Below the pieces are notes generated by a model that was given only the letters and a program-made list of their open reading frames with translations, was not told the origin of the DNA and did not search any database. Below, piece by piece: positions 1-11,913 of a DNA stretch of 64,000 nt (its first letter is position 1; every line of letters begins with the position of its first letter). The position numbers were made by a program, and so were the translations under genes. Source of the DNA: Hedera helix (taxonomy: Eukaryota; Streptophyta; Magnoliopsida; Apiales; Araliaceae); NCBI GenBank assembly GCA_947179155.2, contig OX359265.1, positions 56,555,040-56,619,039 on the forward strand. The letters run 5' to 3'.

Positions 1-2927
1 GGATGACTCTTTGCCCACATAAACATCATTGATGGCCTCCTCTAGTATCAATTGCAATAGATCCTTCTCAGATAACGATGACGCCTCTAGACATTCTCTT
101 TCGCGTTCTTTTACTACTTCCCATATCAATGATTCCACCTCCTTTTCCAATCCCTTTATCTCTTTTTGTTGCCTAGTTGCAATAAACCTGCAGCAGATAG
201 TTGTATCAGTAGAAAAAAGAAATGCAACTCTAGCCTATGCGTGGAAAGGACTAGTAAGAAAAGAAAAAAAAAGTGTTGCAATGTAACAATTTGATGTGCG
301 ACAAATGAAAATTTAAGGGAAGGTATGGATTTTACCCAAATGATGGTAGACCAAAAAGTAAACTTCCAATGGATATGGCTCGTTTTAGGGTCCTGAGCTT
401 GGAGAATATCTGTTTGCCTTTGAAATAGGAGCTTCCAAAGCATGCTCTTGAGATCACATCTGCAGAGACACTTCCCAAATCCTCTTCAACTCTTATCTCT
501 GCCATACTTCCCCCTTGGGCTTCAATGCAGGCCTCCCATTTCCTCACTAGTGGTTGTGCTGACTCTACCATCAGACCCACCATTCCCTGTCAGTCAATTA
601 ATCAAGGCTCCCTCAGATCTGACCTTAAAAGTAATTTTTTTTAACTTACCAAAAAAAAAAAAAAAGACAAAGCAAAGAATATTCTTATTTTCTGTTCTGC
701 TCTGCTTCATTTGAACCAGCAAAACAGAACAAAACACCCATGTTAAGAAAACGTGCTTATGCCTCTATGTTACCAAAAATAAAAACAGAATCAAAGAAAA
801 TCTAGTGTTCCACCAAAAAACAGTGAATTATGATTATGTCACCTAAAGTATAACCTACCTTGACCTTATCCATAAAGAACTCGGGGGCCACAATTTTCCT
901 CTGCCGTGCCCAAAAATGACCATTTGACCTTAAAATGCCATTCCCAAGTAGAGGGGCAAGTCTCTTGGTGATATAAGAGGGCTTGCCCAAACCTAATGTG
1001 ATGCACTGGTTCATTTCCTTCACTAGTTCCGGATGGTTCACGTACAGATGTTGCTTGTTCCCTGTTGAATATGTATATATTTGACCTGCATCCAAACCCA
1101 ATTAAGCTGTTGCCCCAAATCAAAATTTCTCAGCAATTAAACCAGAAAATTTGCCACAAGTGATGAAACCCATAAAAATATGGCATTCAAGATGGTGTAT
1201 TAGATTCCTCTAACAGTTGTAAAATATTTAGATTACAATTAAAGTATTAACGACAAGACAACATACGTGATAAAAAGGACATGGAAGAGAACCAAGTAAT
1301 TTTAAATTAACTATAGACTATAACTGGATCGGCAGTCAATCAATATATAACAAAAAAACCATTGATTGCTCACGAATCTAAATCCATCTAATCCAAGCAT
1401 CTGTTTAATATAGTGAGTTTGGACATTTGTGCAACTGATGTGCCCCTCACCTCAATCATTGTAGATTAAATATTATGTTATAATTACTACATTCTCAGAT
1501 TATACTCAAGTCATCAAAAGGAAACAAACAATTCATCCTCATACTGTTATCGTTTAGTTAATAAATTCTCTTATTATTATTTGGATTTGAAATTAACTTC
1601 ATCGTAAGTTGATCCCAAATAAAATATACCCGGCCTGCGCGCAACATTTTATCAGTCCCCATGACCAACTTACGGTGTTAACTTCACATCTAGAAAGATT
1701 TGCTCTACCAATGCCATTTACATTACATTAGTGTATTGTTTATAGAAAATACACTCCCCTCCTAAATAATTGTATATATTATATTTTAGTTTTAACTCCG
1801 GTACTGGAACACACTTAAACTAACATCGGAATGTATTTATCGTCCTCATCAAGAAGATTATACTACTAGTCTACAACTACTAAATATATATTCAGTTCCT
1901 TGCATCCGTAATAACATCCTTAGTTATGTTGTCGATATCTATTTCTCCCTCGTACAACCTTTTCACGTGATGACAGAGATACAGATAAAGTGACATATAT
2001 ATATATTGAATACGTCTACTGCTGATAGTAAAAAGTCAATTCCTTGACATCCTTCCTTTTATCCCCGTTTGTCTATCTCTCATCTAAACTTATCACCTTA
2101 GAGGCTGATATAACGTGATAATTACTGAATTAATCACAGCTCAGCTGTCAAATTATCAAATCACAAGTGATTAACCATGAGCTATAGAAGCTCTTAGATA
2201 TTTTTGGATTGCTTGCCTCATTAACTTTCAACTAATCATGGCCAACTTGTTAGGCTTATAGAACAAATCAACTGGTATCACACGACGCCCCCGTGGTTCA
2301 ATGGTAAAATAACTACTCATAACCTTTGGATGTATGAGCTCTTGGGATTCGGTGTTGACAAAGTCAAACTTGTTAAAATTCTACTCAAATTATAAAAAAT
2401 AATAATAATAATAATAATAAATAATAAAATACAGGTATCACTAATTCACTATATATGTTTGACGATATCTACTAGTGCTACACATTCATTAATCATAAAC
2501 AAAGTAACACAAAGACGGAGAAATAGATGATGGTAAATTAATATACTCCTACTATATATATATGTATGTATGGGTAAATTAATTAATTACCGTATTGTTT
2601 TCTCCATTGTTCGAAATAAGGGAAGAGGGTAAAAGTGTAATCATGGGCTATGAAGTCGGGAGTAGAAGAGGACTTGGTGGCGGATTGAATCCTCTGCATC
2701 TCAGGGACATTCCCATATAAAAAAGAAGGCCGAGGTCCATTGATGCCTTGCCTTTGAAGCTTCCATCGAAGCCTTTGTGGTTTTAACCATAGAATGTTGG
2801 AAAAATATACTGACAAACAAACAACAAAGATAACAACAAGAGCCCATGAAGAAAAGGTTTTCACAACAAAAAGATTATAAGAAAGAAGAAGAAGAAGAGG
2901 AGAGAGAAAAAGGAGAGGGACTTTCAT
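1..2927 (-). CDS. CYP714: Cytochrome P450, CYP714 type, 5' part (3' end outside window)
   Basis: Exons on the minus strand: 2927-2591, 1085-859, 586-336 and 187 down to 1. All junctions are GT-AG and the frame is continuous (334 codons present). The product starts with a hydrophobic anchor (residues about 2-35, MKVPLLFLSPLLLLL), as expected of an ER-bound microsomal P450. It then shows CYP72-clan landmarks: FWARQRKIVAPEFFMDKVK, the stretch GMVGLMVESAQPL, and SADVISRACFGSS. The order and wording match what I recall of Arabidopsis CYP714A1/A2 (ELA1/ELA2), which oxidise gibberellins or ent-kaurenoic acid derivatives. The substrate here is inference. The I-helix, ExxR and heme-cysteine regions lie beyond position 1, so activity cannot be judged. 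The start at 2927 was preferred over an in-frame ATG at 3035 because a TATAAATA box sits at 2990-2983, between them. Intron 1 (1086-2590) holds a SINE. Confidence 0.9.
2282..2433 (+). mobile_element. tRNA-derived SINE in P450 intron 1
   Basis: About 152 bp flanked by the direct repeat GGTATCAC (2274-2281 and 2434-2441). The 5' part has a pol III A-box-like TGGTTCAATGG (about 2294-2304) and a weaker B-box-like GGGATTCGG further on. The 3' tail is an (AAT)n tract. TSD, pol III-like head and simple-repeat tail together are the SINE signature. It lies opposite to the direction of the P450 gene. The family was not identified. Confidence 0.7.
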
Positions 2928-2982
2928 TTTTGGCTCCTTAGCCAGTGTTTTAACTTCACTAGTGCTACTAAATGAGTACGTG

Positions 2983-2990
2983 TATTTATA
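2983..2990 (-). promoter_or_regulatory. TATA box of the P450 gene
   Basis: TATAAATA on the minus strand, 56 bases before the chosen ATG at 2927. This leaves a short leader of roughly 25-30 nt. It decides between the ATG at 2927 and the in-frame ATG at 3035, which would lie upstream of the TATA box. Confidence 0.6.
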
Positions 2991-3027
2991 TTGGACTTGG
3001 TTCGTCTCAACCAGGGCCACTGACAGC

Positions 3028-4359
3028 CCATTCATTTTTTTAATTGTTATTTTTTATTAATTTCTACTTTTAATATAAATTTGTGACATTTTTTTTTTCT
3101 ATTTTACCGAAGGAGAAAGGATTGCTAAATTAATGCATTTGTTATTGGTGAGATTCGAGGGATTGGACCCAATTATAACAGGAAATTGATATTTTTATAA
3201 ATAAATTTTATTTGATATTTTTATAAATAGATCATATTTGATATTATGAAAATATCAATTTTCTTATAATATAGCGTTGATACACTTCTTAGTTAAGTTG
3301 TAAGAATTATATATATATATATATATATACAAAAAAATTATTCAAAGAATTCAAAAAAATAAATTAAAGACGAATCGACTATAGCGACGATTCGTCCGTC
3401 ACTAAATTACAAAAAATCGACGTCTTTGAGATATGACGACAATTCGAACCGTCCTCATAATTATGACATTGACTTTTTATACTATAGCGATAGACAAAAG
3501 AGTCGTTATAACCGGTTCGTTAAAGAGTCAAACTCTCTCTCTCTCTATATATATATATAGTTATACATATACATTACTTCATCATACGGTAAAATTTATA
3601 TTATATAGAGAAAGTGTTATTCTATGCTCATAAAACATGACTATAATATATTTTATCATGACACGAGAATGGATTCAACGCAAATCTCATCACATATGAT
3701 TTCTATCTCATATAGCTAAACATAATATAATCATCCTCCAGGAGCCAGCATAATTTTTCTATATAGAGGGTGTGCTACTATTTATTTAAAATCATTGTCC
3801 CACTTGAATTTGATACGTGTCATATTATCTCATTGTATGTTAAAATAAAACTATATTTGACAAATTAAATGTGAGTTAGTGTTCAATAAGTAACAGATAG
3901 TGTAGCAAATATGATAGTCTTAAAGAGTAAACGGACATCTATTTACATGAGATCAGAGTTTTTTACGAATTTCGCTGGTAAAATTCTAAATTATTAATAC
4001 CGCCAAAGTTTCCAATAAACAAATATTTATTTCGTTATAAATTATAAAATTAATATTAATTTTAAATATTTTTGACCTTAAAATTAAAATGAATATATTT
4101 AATTTATGTTAATATAATTATAAATATTATTAATAAGTTTAGTGACACAAAATTTAAACATAAAGCCAAATACTACATCCATTTTAATCATTAAAAAGTG
4201 CGGCATGACACAAATTCTAATGTCATACCCTACTTTTTAATAATTAAAATAAATGTACTGTTTGAATATTGTGCACTTATAATTATTCATTTTGATAAGT
4301 GATAAAATAGTAAGTAACAAGATTTTTTTTTGGGATACACACACATGTATATACATATG
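3028..4359. other. Intergenic region upstream of the P450 gene
   Basis: No coding potential recognised. AT-rich, with a (TA)n run at 3311-3329. At about 3370-3540 are scattered motifs such as GACGATTCGTCCGTC and GACGACAATTCGAACCGTC, which resemble the subterminal repeats of plant CACTA elements. No matching ends were found. Confidence 0.5.
3181..3263. repeat. Short hairpin repeat of the GATATTTTTATAAA family
   Basis: The left arm reads GAAATTGATATTTTTATAAA and the right arm ends ATGAAAATATCAATTTTC, forming an imperfect palindrome of about 83 bp. Related hairpins occur at 6244-6424, 10621-10802, 43591-43770 and 48499-48622. Confidence 0.6.
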
Positions 4360-4812
4360 GAAAATTATTCTTGACAATCAAAATTGATCTGCCGCAATAA
4401 AGATGAGCAGTAAGACAATTCGTGTAATTTTAGTCTGCTATAAAAAAGATGATCAGTAAGACCAAAATTATGTATAATTTTGGCTGTCGCTATAAAGATG
4501 AGCAGCATAGCCTGTTGTAACAAAGATAAGTGACATGGTCAATTTATAGTAAAAATGTCTTTGCATTGGTTGTCGAAACAGTGTTTCAACAATCGATTGT
4601 CATGGATGAGCACTATATATATATATAGAATTTTCATCCACAACAGCCCGTTACCGGAAGTAATGTTCAACAACTAAAACAGATGATAATTTATTTGTTA
4701 AAAGTTACATGCCGCAATAGCTTGTTGTGACAGAGTTTTTTTTTTTAATTGAAATTGACCCTGCCGCAATAAGTTATTGTGGCAGAAGCCAAAAACCAAT
4801 TGCTCTCTAGTG
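4360..4812 (-). mobile_element. Candidate CACTA-type fragment
   Basis: On the minus strand the block opens with CACTAGAGAGCAATTGG (from 4812). It is followed by several copies of a subterminal-like motif (CTGCCGCAATAA or its reverse complement, near 4390, 4711 and 4761). Repeated short motifs next to a CACTA terminus suggest the end of a CACTA element. No opposite terminus, TSD or transposase coding was found, so this may be a decayed end only. Confidence 0.35.
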
Positions 4813-5497
4813 TCTAATAAGAATAATTATTTAATAATTTTGAATTTATATGATACTTTAGACTAATAAAATCTCTCAATTCTAATAAATTTATAACTAT
4901 AAATCGTAAAACATCACTAAAATAAATAAATTTCATTGACAAGGTACACCGAGTAACGTTGCACAATTGAATAATTTTTCGTCAGATAGAGGGGAAATGG
5001 AGGAAGGCAGATAAAGATGTACATGAATAAAATAAAAAAATAAAGATGTACATGCCTAAGATGTCAATGAATTGATGTCGATTGAAAAATGGGAAAAGGA
5101 GATGGTCGAGCTATGATTTTGTCTCTTGCAGTATATACTTGTTTTTTTTTGGACATGAAAAAAAAAAGTGCAGCATATAATTAAAAAACTGTTTATTATA
5201 CTGAAAATAAAAATTCTTATGTTTTAAAATATAAAATTATTGATTTTCTTCAACATCAATTTAAAGTATGATCAAATAAAATATTATTTAATTTTAATTA
5301 AATAATAATAAATATTATAATGATCTAATTTAAAAATATTTTAAATTAATCTTTAAAAATTAATAATAATTCTTTAATTATAAACGGAAGAAATACCAAA
5401 TGTATGTAGTATATAGGAGGAACTTGAAGAAGAGGGATAGAATATGAAACCCTAAACTCCCAACCAGTGGTAAGAGTAGGAGCTATGACCGCGTGTT

Positions 5498-5801
5498 TAG
5501 AAGTGTTCATTCGGTTCTAATCGGACTAGTATCAAATTAAATCGGTATCAAAATACATCAAATTCTCATATCGGAACTGGTTGGATCAATTCGATATACC
5601 GATAAAGCAGTTCAGTTCCGATTTTACTGAAAATTATTATTATTATTATTATAATTATTTTTATTAATAATAATAATAATAATAAAACTGATATATATCA
5701 AATCTAAAAATGATGAATCGATACCTAATTGATCTATATCAAATTGATTAATTCAAATCGATCCAATTTACTCAAAAAATGGAAATAATTAAACACCCCT
5801 G
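5498..5801. mobile_element. hAT-like MITE with 8-bp TSD
   Basis: A 304-bp insertion. The left end is TAGAAGTGTTCATTCGG, and the right end read inward is CAGGGGTGTTTAATTATTTCC. Flanks CGCGTGTT (5490-5497) and GGCGTGCC (5802-5809) are each near-identical to the single CGCGTGCC at the unoccupied paralogous site near 10031. The 8-bp duplication and CAGGGGTGTT-type ends are typical of hAT MITEs. The centre contains opposed (TTA)n/(TAA)n runs. There is no transposase. Confidence 0.8.
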
Positions 5802-6243
5802 GGCGTGCCTGGACACTACAATCGGAGTGCGTTTATTTTTTTTAAACCGGATATAGGCTGGGACTTTTTCTTTTTGGGGTATGTTAATTGTAGGGACTTG
5901 GGGATAAGGAGGAAGATTATAATTAATTAATTCATGTGATATGGGTCATTGGACTGATTTGTCTATTTTTAAAATTTGGCGAGAGGTTGACTGGATGGAT
6001 CTTAATTGCCCTTACTGTTTTTTAGTTTGTGATTAATGTTTCTTGTTTTACTTGATGGTGATGTTTAGTGAAGAATTCATTTAGAATAATTATAAGTATA
6101 TAATATTTAAATAATGTGCACGTAAACTTGTCCTTCATTGTGAGTATATACAAGAACATAATTAGTCATTTAGTCACATATCAAATAAAGTAGTAACCAT
6201 CATATTACGTTAATATATTTGTCGCAACTTTAACAATAAGAAA

Positions 6244-6424
6244 TAAAATTAATATTTTTATAAATTAATTTAATATTTTTATAAATAGATCTCATTTAAT
6301 TTTACAAAAAATATTAAATTAATTTATAAAAATATTAATTTTATACGAGAATTGATATTTTTACGAGCTAATTTGATATTTTTATAAATATGTTCTATTT
6401 AATCTTATAAAAATATCAATTTCT
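6244..6424. repeat. Tandem pair of GATATTTTTATAAA hairpins
   Basis: Two adjoining palindromic units. Each arm carries AATATTTTTATAAATTAATTT or its complement around a centre like ATAAATAGATCTCATTTAAT. The related block in duplication copy 2 is 10621-10802, so the hairpins predate the duplication. Confidence 0.6.
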
Positions 6425-6875
6425 TAAAAAATTAATAGTAAAATTTTTTCATAGCAAAACTTATATCAATATATATATATATATATATATAAAGAGAGAG
6501 AAAGAGAAAAAAAAAATGTATATACACAGTTGTGTATTGCAGAGTCAATTATAATAATGATTTTTTTAGACTACGATAACGATTCAACTGTCGACCTAAT
6601 TATTTTTGATATATAACGATAATTAAACTGTTGTCGTAATTTAAAAAAATTATTATTATAGTTGACTATATATTACATAATTATATATATATATAAAAGG
6701 AGTATATATACTAGTCCATATTGAAGATGGCATATAATTGAATGCCGACAGATTGTCCATGTATAGTTTGATGCCGTCTCTCAGTAAGTATGGTAGTAGG
6801 TACCAACTACCAACCAACTAACTGGCTGGCTGGCCGTCCTCCACTGGCACTGCATGCCCCATCACTTCTTGGTTC

Positions 6876-7943
6876 TTGCATATTGTAGTACTTTTTTGAT
6901 ATATTATTTTTATCAGGGACGGGCGAAACTCTCTTTCACCCCTACTTTTCTTGCAATTAGTTTTAATTTTTAAAATTCATTTAAGATATTTTAAATTAAA
7001 AATTAACATAAATTTATTTAATTTTTCCGAGCCCGAGAGACTATTACTGTAAAATCTAATAGCATTCAAGGTTAAACAATTATAAACTATCTAAAATTTC
7101 TAATAATTATAAATTTTGTTACTTTAAAAAATTAAAAGAATTACAATAATTTAGAATTTAAAAATATTTCAAATTAAATTTAAAATTCGTCATATATTTT
7201 GAAAAAAGGAAATACAATGCAGAGATATTCTTGTTGAATCATATTTCTCTTTCTTTTGTTTAGCTGGCTTAAGCTTGGTTTTATTTTTCTAAACTTTTAT
7301 ATGTCCTCTTGAAATTAAACTATATAAATTATAAATATACAAAATTTTCAAAATATACAATTGAATTGACAAACAACAATGACATCCAAAAAATACTTAA
7401 TTAAATCATTAAATAAGTATAACACACAACAAATAAATATTATAACAAACGCTACATCTATTTATACTATTAAAAAATTGACATGATATTAAAATTCGTA
7501 TCATGCCTTATTTTTTAATAATATAAATAAATATAATATTTGATTATGTAATTTTTTTTTATAGAATATGTTATGGAAAGGTACTATTTCTATTTTTTTT
7601 GAATTTCATTTGGTAAACATCTTAACTTAAAATGGTTAAATCAAGTTAAAATATATAATATAATAATGACAATATGAAAATATATAATATTATCTTTGTT
7701 TTAGAATAGTTGATAATTATTGACTTTTGAAACATAATAAATGAAGTCGATAGTTAAATTATATATTAAATTATAATAAATGAATACATATTTTTTTATT
7801 AACTATTTCATAAACTTGCCCTTGTCTTGCACATAGTAACATTCAGCAGCCGAGAACAATGATTCAGGAAGTAATCATTGTTCGTAGTGAATAGAAATGT
7901 ATCGTTATTGAATCGATTTGGAAAAAAAAATGTATTTATAATT
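6876..7943. other. Gene-free AT-rich spacer
   Basis: No recognisable coding sequence, RNA gene or paired element ends were seen. Runs of AT-rich low-complexity sequence only. Confidence 0.5.
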
Positions 7944-8179
7944 GGGTCATTTTAATGTATGTTTTAAGGATATATGTTAAGTAAAAAAATAAGAGATAGA
8001 ATCTACTAAATATTATTTGTTTATGTATTTGTACTGAATTTAATGTATGAAGTCCGTTAACATATTATTTTTTATGCATTGAATTCAGTACAAATATATA
8101 TATAAATAATATTTAGTAAGTTTCATATTTTATTTTTTATGCTTAACAGGAGCCCTTATGACACATATTAAGAAAATCT
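7944..8179. mobile_element. Mutator-like MITE, family copy A
   Basis: 236 bp with terminal inverted repeats (GGGTCATTTTAATGTATG on the left; AGATTTTCTTAATATGTGTC on the right, read inward). It is flanked by a perfect 9-bp duplication TTTATAATT (7935-7943 and 8180-8188). The inner body holds a palindrome around CTGAATTTAATGTATGAAG...GCATTGAATTCAG. Same family as 12586-12831, 14121-14335 and 16110-16324. Confidence 0.85.
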
Positions 8180-9024
8180 TTTATAATTTGATATCATATT
8201 CATTTTTAGTATTTAATACAACACCATGGACATAAAAAAAAAACAAGAAATAAAATAAAATTTTAAATGAATATTTAATACATATTTTTTTTTTAAATAC
8301 ATGTAATACATTTGAGTTGTCTCGAGAATTTATGGATAAAACCTACAAATAGAGGGAATGTAGTTTTTTTTTTTTTTGATTTTGATGAATGCCATAGTTG
8401 ATATGTTATTTCGAAGTACAAAGATGCTATTATAAAAAATAAAATAAATATTCATCATAATTTAAAAATTTTAAATTAATTAAAATCAAAATTAAATTAA
8501 ATAAATTTTGCGAAAGGGAGGAACTATATTAGAGATGGATGCGTTTGCATTTTGCGGTATGGATTTGAATAAAATTATAATACATTCATCAATTTTAATT
8601 ATTTAAAAATACTCAATTTATAAATTTAAAATAAAGAAGAATGAAACGAGGAAGATGATAATAAAAAATTATTGCCGTCCAAAAGCAAACTACTCGTTTG
8701 TCACCCAACGTACTCTTCTGATCTGACAGTATATTATTGGGACAATAATTCCGATCACAACTGTAGGGCCAAAGCAGTTGAAAAAGTCAGTTGAGGCCGA
8801 ACGACCGCAGCCAATTAAAACTTGCTAGCAAAGTGTCACGGAATTCAATCCCGCGCCTTTTGCACTTTTTCAATTCAAATCCGGTTCGATTTTTGATATT
8901 TTCTCTTTCTATAAAAACAAAGAAAAAGAAAAAAAATTCACATTTTTGTTAATCTTCTAAAACATTTCATAATTATGCTCAATAGGATAAATATATCAAA
9001 TTTATTTTATATGTGCATACAAAG

Positions 9025-9071
<47 letters not shown>

Positions 9072-9479
9072 ATATGGTAACATGTAATAAAATTAAATTT
9101 TTCTAAGGAAATTTGTCTTATTTTCCTTCTGGATTATTTATTTATTTATAATTTCAACATAATTTAAACATACATAGACACCTTATCTAGGTTTTATCAA
9201 GGTTTAACCCTCTAATCTCATTAGTTGAATGGTACAGGCTAAAAAATTTCGATATTTTTTATTTTTTTACCTTTGAAATTCTTTTTGAGTTCCTCCAACT
9301 TAAATAGTAGCTCTTAAATTGAAATATAATATGGCAGTGTCTGATATAAATAATTATTCAGTAGTTTTAAAATAAATTTACGTGATGTCCTAAATTAATA
9401 AAAAAAGTCAATTTCAATAGGTCCATAATTATAAATAGTAGAACATCATTAAAATAGAGAAATTTTATTAATCTTAAAA
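8180..9479. other. Gene-free AT-rich spacer
   Basis: Nothing coding recognised. Contains a (TA)n microsatellite at about 9030-9068. A short GC-richer patch around 8690-8870 has no recognised homology. Confidence 0.5.
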
Positions 9480-10412
9480 TATTATATAATGTTATTTTAA
9501 GAGTATTGAATAATTTTTCATCTGATGGAGAGGGGAAATAGAGGAAGGCAGGTAAAGATGTAAATGAATATAAAAAAAAAGATAAAGATGTACATGTCTA
9601 AAATGTCAATGAATAGACGTGGATTGAAAAATGGAAAAAGGAGATGGTCGAGCTATGATTTTGTCTCTTGCAGTATATACTCGTTGTTTTTTTTGGACAT
9701 GAAAAAAAAAGTGCACCATATAATTAAAAAACTGTTTATTATGCTGAAAATAAAAATTCTTATGTTTTAAAATATAAAATTATTGATTTTCTTCAAAGTC
9801 AATTTAAAGTATGTTCAAATAAAAATTTATTTGATTTTAATTAAATAATAATAAATATTATAATTATCTAATTTTAAAATATTTTAAATTAATCTTTAAA
9901 AAATAATAATAATTTTTTAATTAAAATCAGAAGAAATGCCAAATTTATATAGTATATAGGAGGAACTTGAAGAGAGGGATAGAATATAAAATCTTAAGAT
10001 CCCAACCACTGATAAGAGCAGTGACTATGACCGCGTGCCTGCACATTATAATGGAAGCGTGTTTATGTTTTCAAAACTGTATATAGGGAGGGACTTTTTC
10101 TTTTTGGGATATGTTAATTGTATTTGTAGGGACTTGGTGATAAGGAGGAAGATTATAAATAAAAAATTAGTATTTTTATATAAAATTTTAATATTTTTAT
10201 ATATATTTTTACATATAAATTATATCAAAAATATTATCACAAATATATAATAACAGTAAAATTGTCGCTATAAATTTTGTGTTTAAATTTTATATGTATA
10301 AATATTAAAATTTTATACGAAAATATTAATTTTCTTATAAATGTATAGCGTAAACCTAGGGTTTTAGCCTAGGACTAGTTAACTTTAATTAATTCATGTG
10401 ATATGGAGGAGG

Positions 10413-10562
10413 AGTTATTTTATATTTTTGGAGTTTAATTACTGTTTGCTTCACTTTTTTATATGAGGGTGAATTTCACACAGGTCTTATTATATATAAA
10501 CTTCACTCTCGTATGAAAAAATAGAATAAACTATAATTATACTCTAAAAATATAGTATAATT
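10413..10562. mobile_element. Small foldback element, present only in duplication copy 2
   Basis: About 150 bp with inverted arms: AGTTATTTTATATTTTTGGA at 10413-10432 and its imperfect complement TCTAAAAATATAGTATAATT at 10543-10562. An inner arm pair is TTATATGAGGGTGAA / TTCACTCTCGTATGAA. The corresponding place in copy 1 lacks it. The TSD is not clear. Confidence 0.55.
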
Positions 10563-10620
10563 TTTCGATAGAGAGACCATTGGACCGACTTGTCTATTTA
10601 TAAAATTTGGAGAGAGGTTG

Positions 10621-10802
10621 ACTTCTCATATTATTTTTATAAATAGATTCGATTTAATTTTATAAAAATATTAAATTAATTTATAAAAATTTTAATTTTA
10701 TATAAAAATTAATATTTTTATGAGTTAATTTGATATTTTTATAAATAGATCATATTTAATTTTATAAAAATATCAAATTAATTTATAAAAATATTAATTC
10801 TC
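10621..10802. repeat. Tandem pair of GATATTTTTATAAA hairpins (copy 2)
   Basis: Duplicate of the hairpin pair at 6244-6424, followed in both copies by AAAAAATTAATAGTA. It confirms the alignment of the two segmental copies. Confidence 0.6.
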
Positions 10803-11399
10803 TAAAAAATTAATAGTAGTAACATTGTTTCTCTATTAGCGCTTTACCCGACTGACACTTACCTTCTCAATGATCTATATTTGCCTATGTAATATAATTT
10901 CCCGTTATGTCATACTAAATTTCTTCAAAATTCAAATCATTTTTATTTTTGGTCAAATTCGAGTAATGCCTATAAAATCATACTTCCGTTCTTCTTTAGG
11001 AAAAAAGTATATAAATTAAGCAATACAGTTAATTATTTATTTGGTTAATTAAATTAGATATAAAATATTAATGTTATCCTCTTAAAATTTATTGAGAATA
11101 TAAAATACAAATAAATTAGATTTAAAACTTAAAAATAATATGAGAAACTAAGTTACTAAAATAAATTCAAATCTTTAAATAACGACAACAAATTTGTAAC
11201 AAATTTTTTTACTTAAAATAATCAATAAAATTGAACAGAAAAAGTAGTAAAATATTGGTACTTGAAAGTTTCAACTATGCCGACTATCCCACCTATTTTA
11301 ATTTTACTCTCTTAAAAGAAAGAAAAAATTAAAAAGTAATTAATGTGTCATATGTATGTTTGTTTATTTATGAGTATAATATATATATATATATATATA

Positions 11400-11842
11400 T
11401 ATTATATTATATGTATAAAACAGAACGACTCAAATCTCAAAATTTTAATATCCAACGGTTTCAAATTAATTTAGATTTCAATATCTAACACTTTAAAATT
11501 ATCTAGGGATTCAACATCCAACAGTCACTAATCTATCTCTCATTTTCTTCCCCAATTCAATATTTTTTTTACGAAAATCTATCCACTCATATTTTTCTCC
11601 TAATAATAATAATAATAATAATAATAGTAATAATCATAATAATAGTAATAATAATAATTATAATAATAATAATAATAACTATGACTAAAATGAGTATCAA
11701 TCTTTTTGTATTAATAGTTGGACTCTTAATTTTATTATGAAATTGACAGTCCACAACAGTTTTAAATTTTTTAATTTAGAAATATTAAATACATCATTCA
11801 ACTATTATATTAATTATACCGTACGTTTAAATACGAGTTATC

Positions 11843-11845
<3 letters not shown>
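11400..11845 (+). repeat. Dispersed repeat with (AAT)n core, copy 1
   Basis: Matches the reverse complement of parts of 16500-17990. The left block (CGACTCAAATCTCAAAATTTTAA..., with CCAACGGTTTC) matches 17750-17985 in reverse. The central microsatellite is at 11600-11690. The right block (GAGTATCAATCTTTTTGTATTAATAGTTGG... to TTATACCGTACG) matches 16500-16740 in reverse. It ends near ACGAGTTATCCC, just before a (TA)n run at 11847-11910. Confidence 0.7.

Positions 11846-11913
<68 letters not shown>

Larger units (their letters stand above)
4937..6875 (+). repeat. Segmental duplication, copy 1
   Basis: Shares ordered, diverged blocks with 9480-12070: the stretch around GGGGAAATGGAGGAAGGCAG (about 4990), GGAGATGGTCGAGCTATG (about 5098), GGGACTTTTTCTTTTTGGGG (about 5860), and a GC-richer end block about 6715-6870 containing AATGCCGACAGATTGTCCAT. 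It contains the hAT-like MITE at 5498-5801, which copy 2 lacks. Copy 2 carries insertions of its own. No gene was recognised in either copy. Confidence 0.85.

Noticed and set aside
2927..3035. N-terminal extension of the P450 starting at 3035
   Set aside because: The TATA box lies inside this stretch, and a CYP714 protein should begin with the hydrophobic anchor at MKVPLL.
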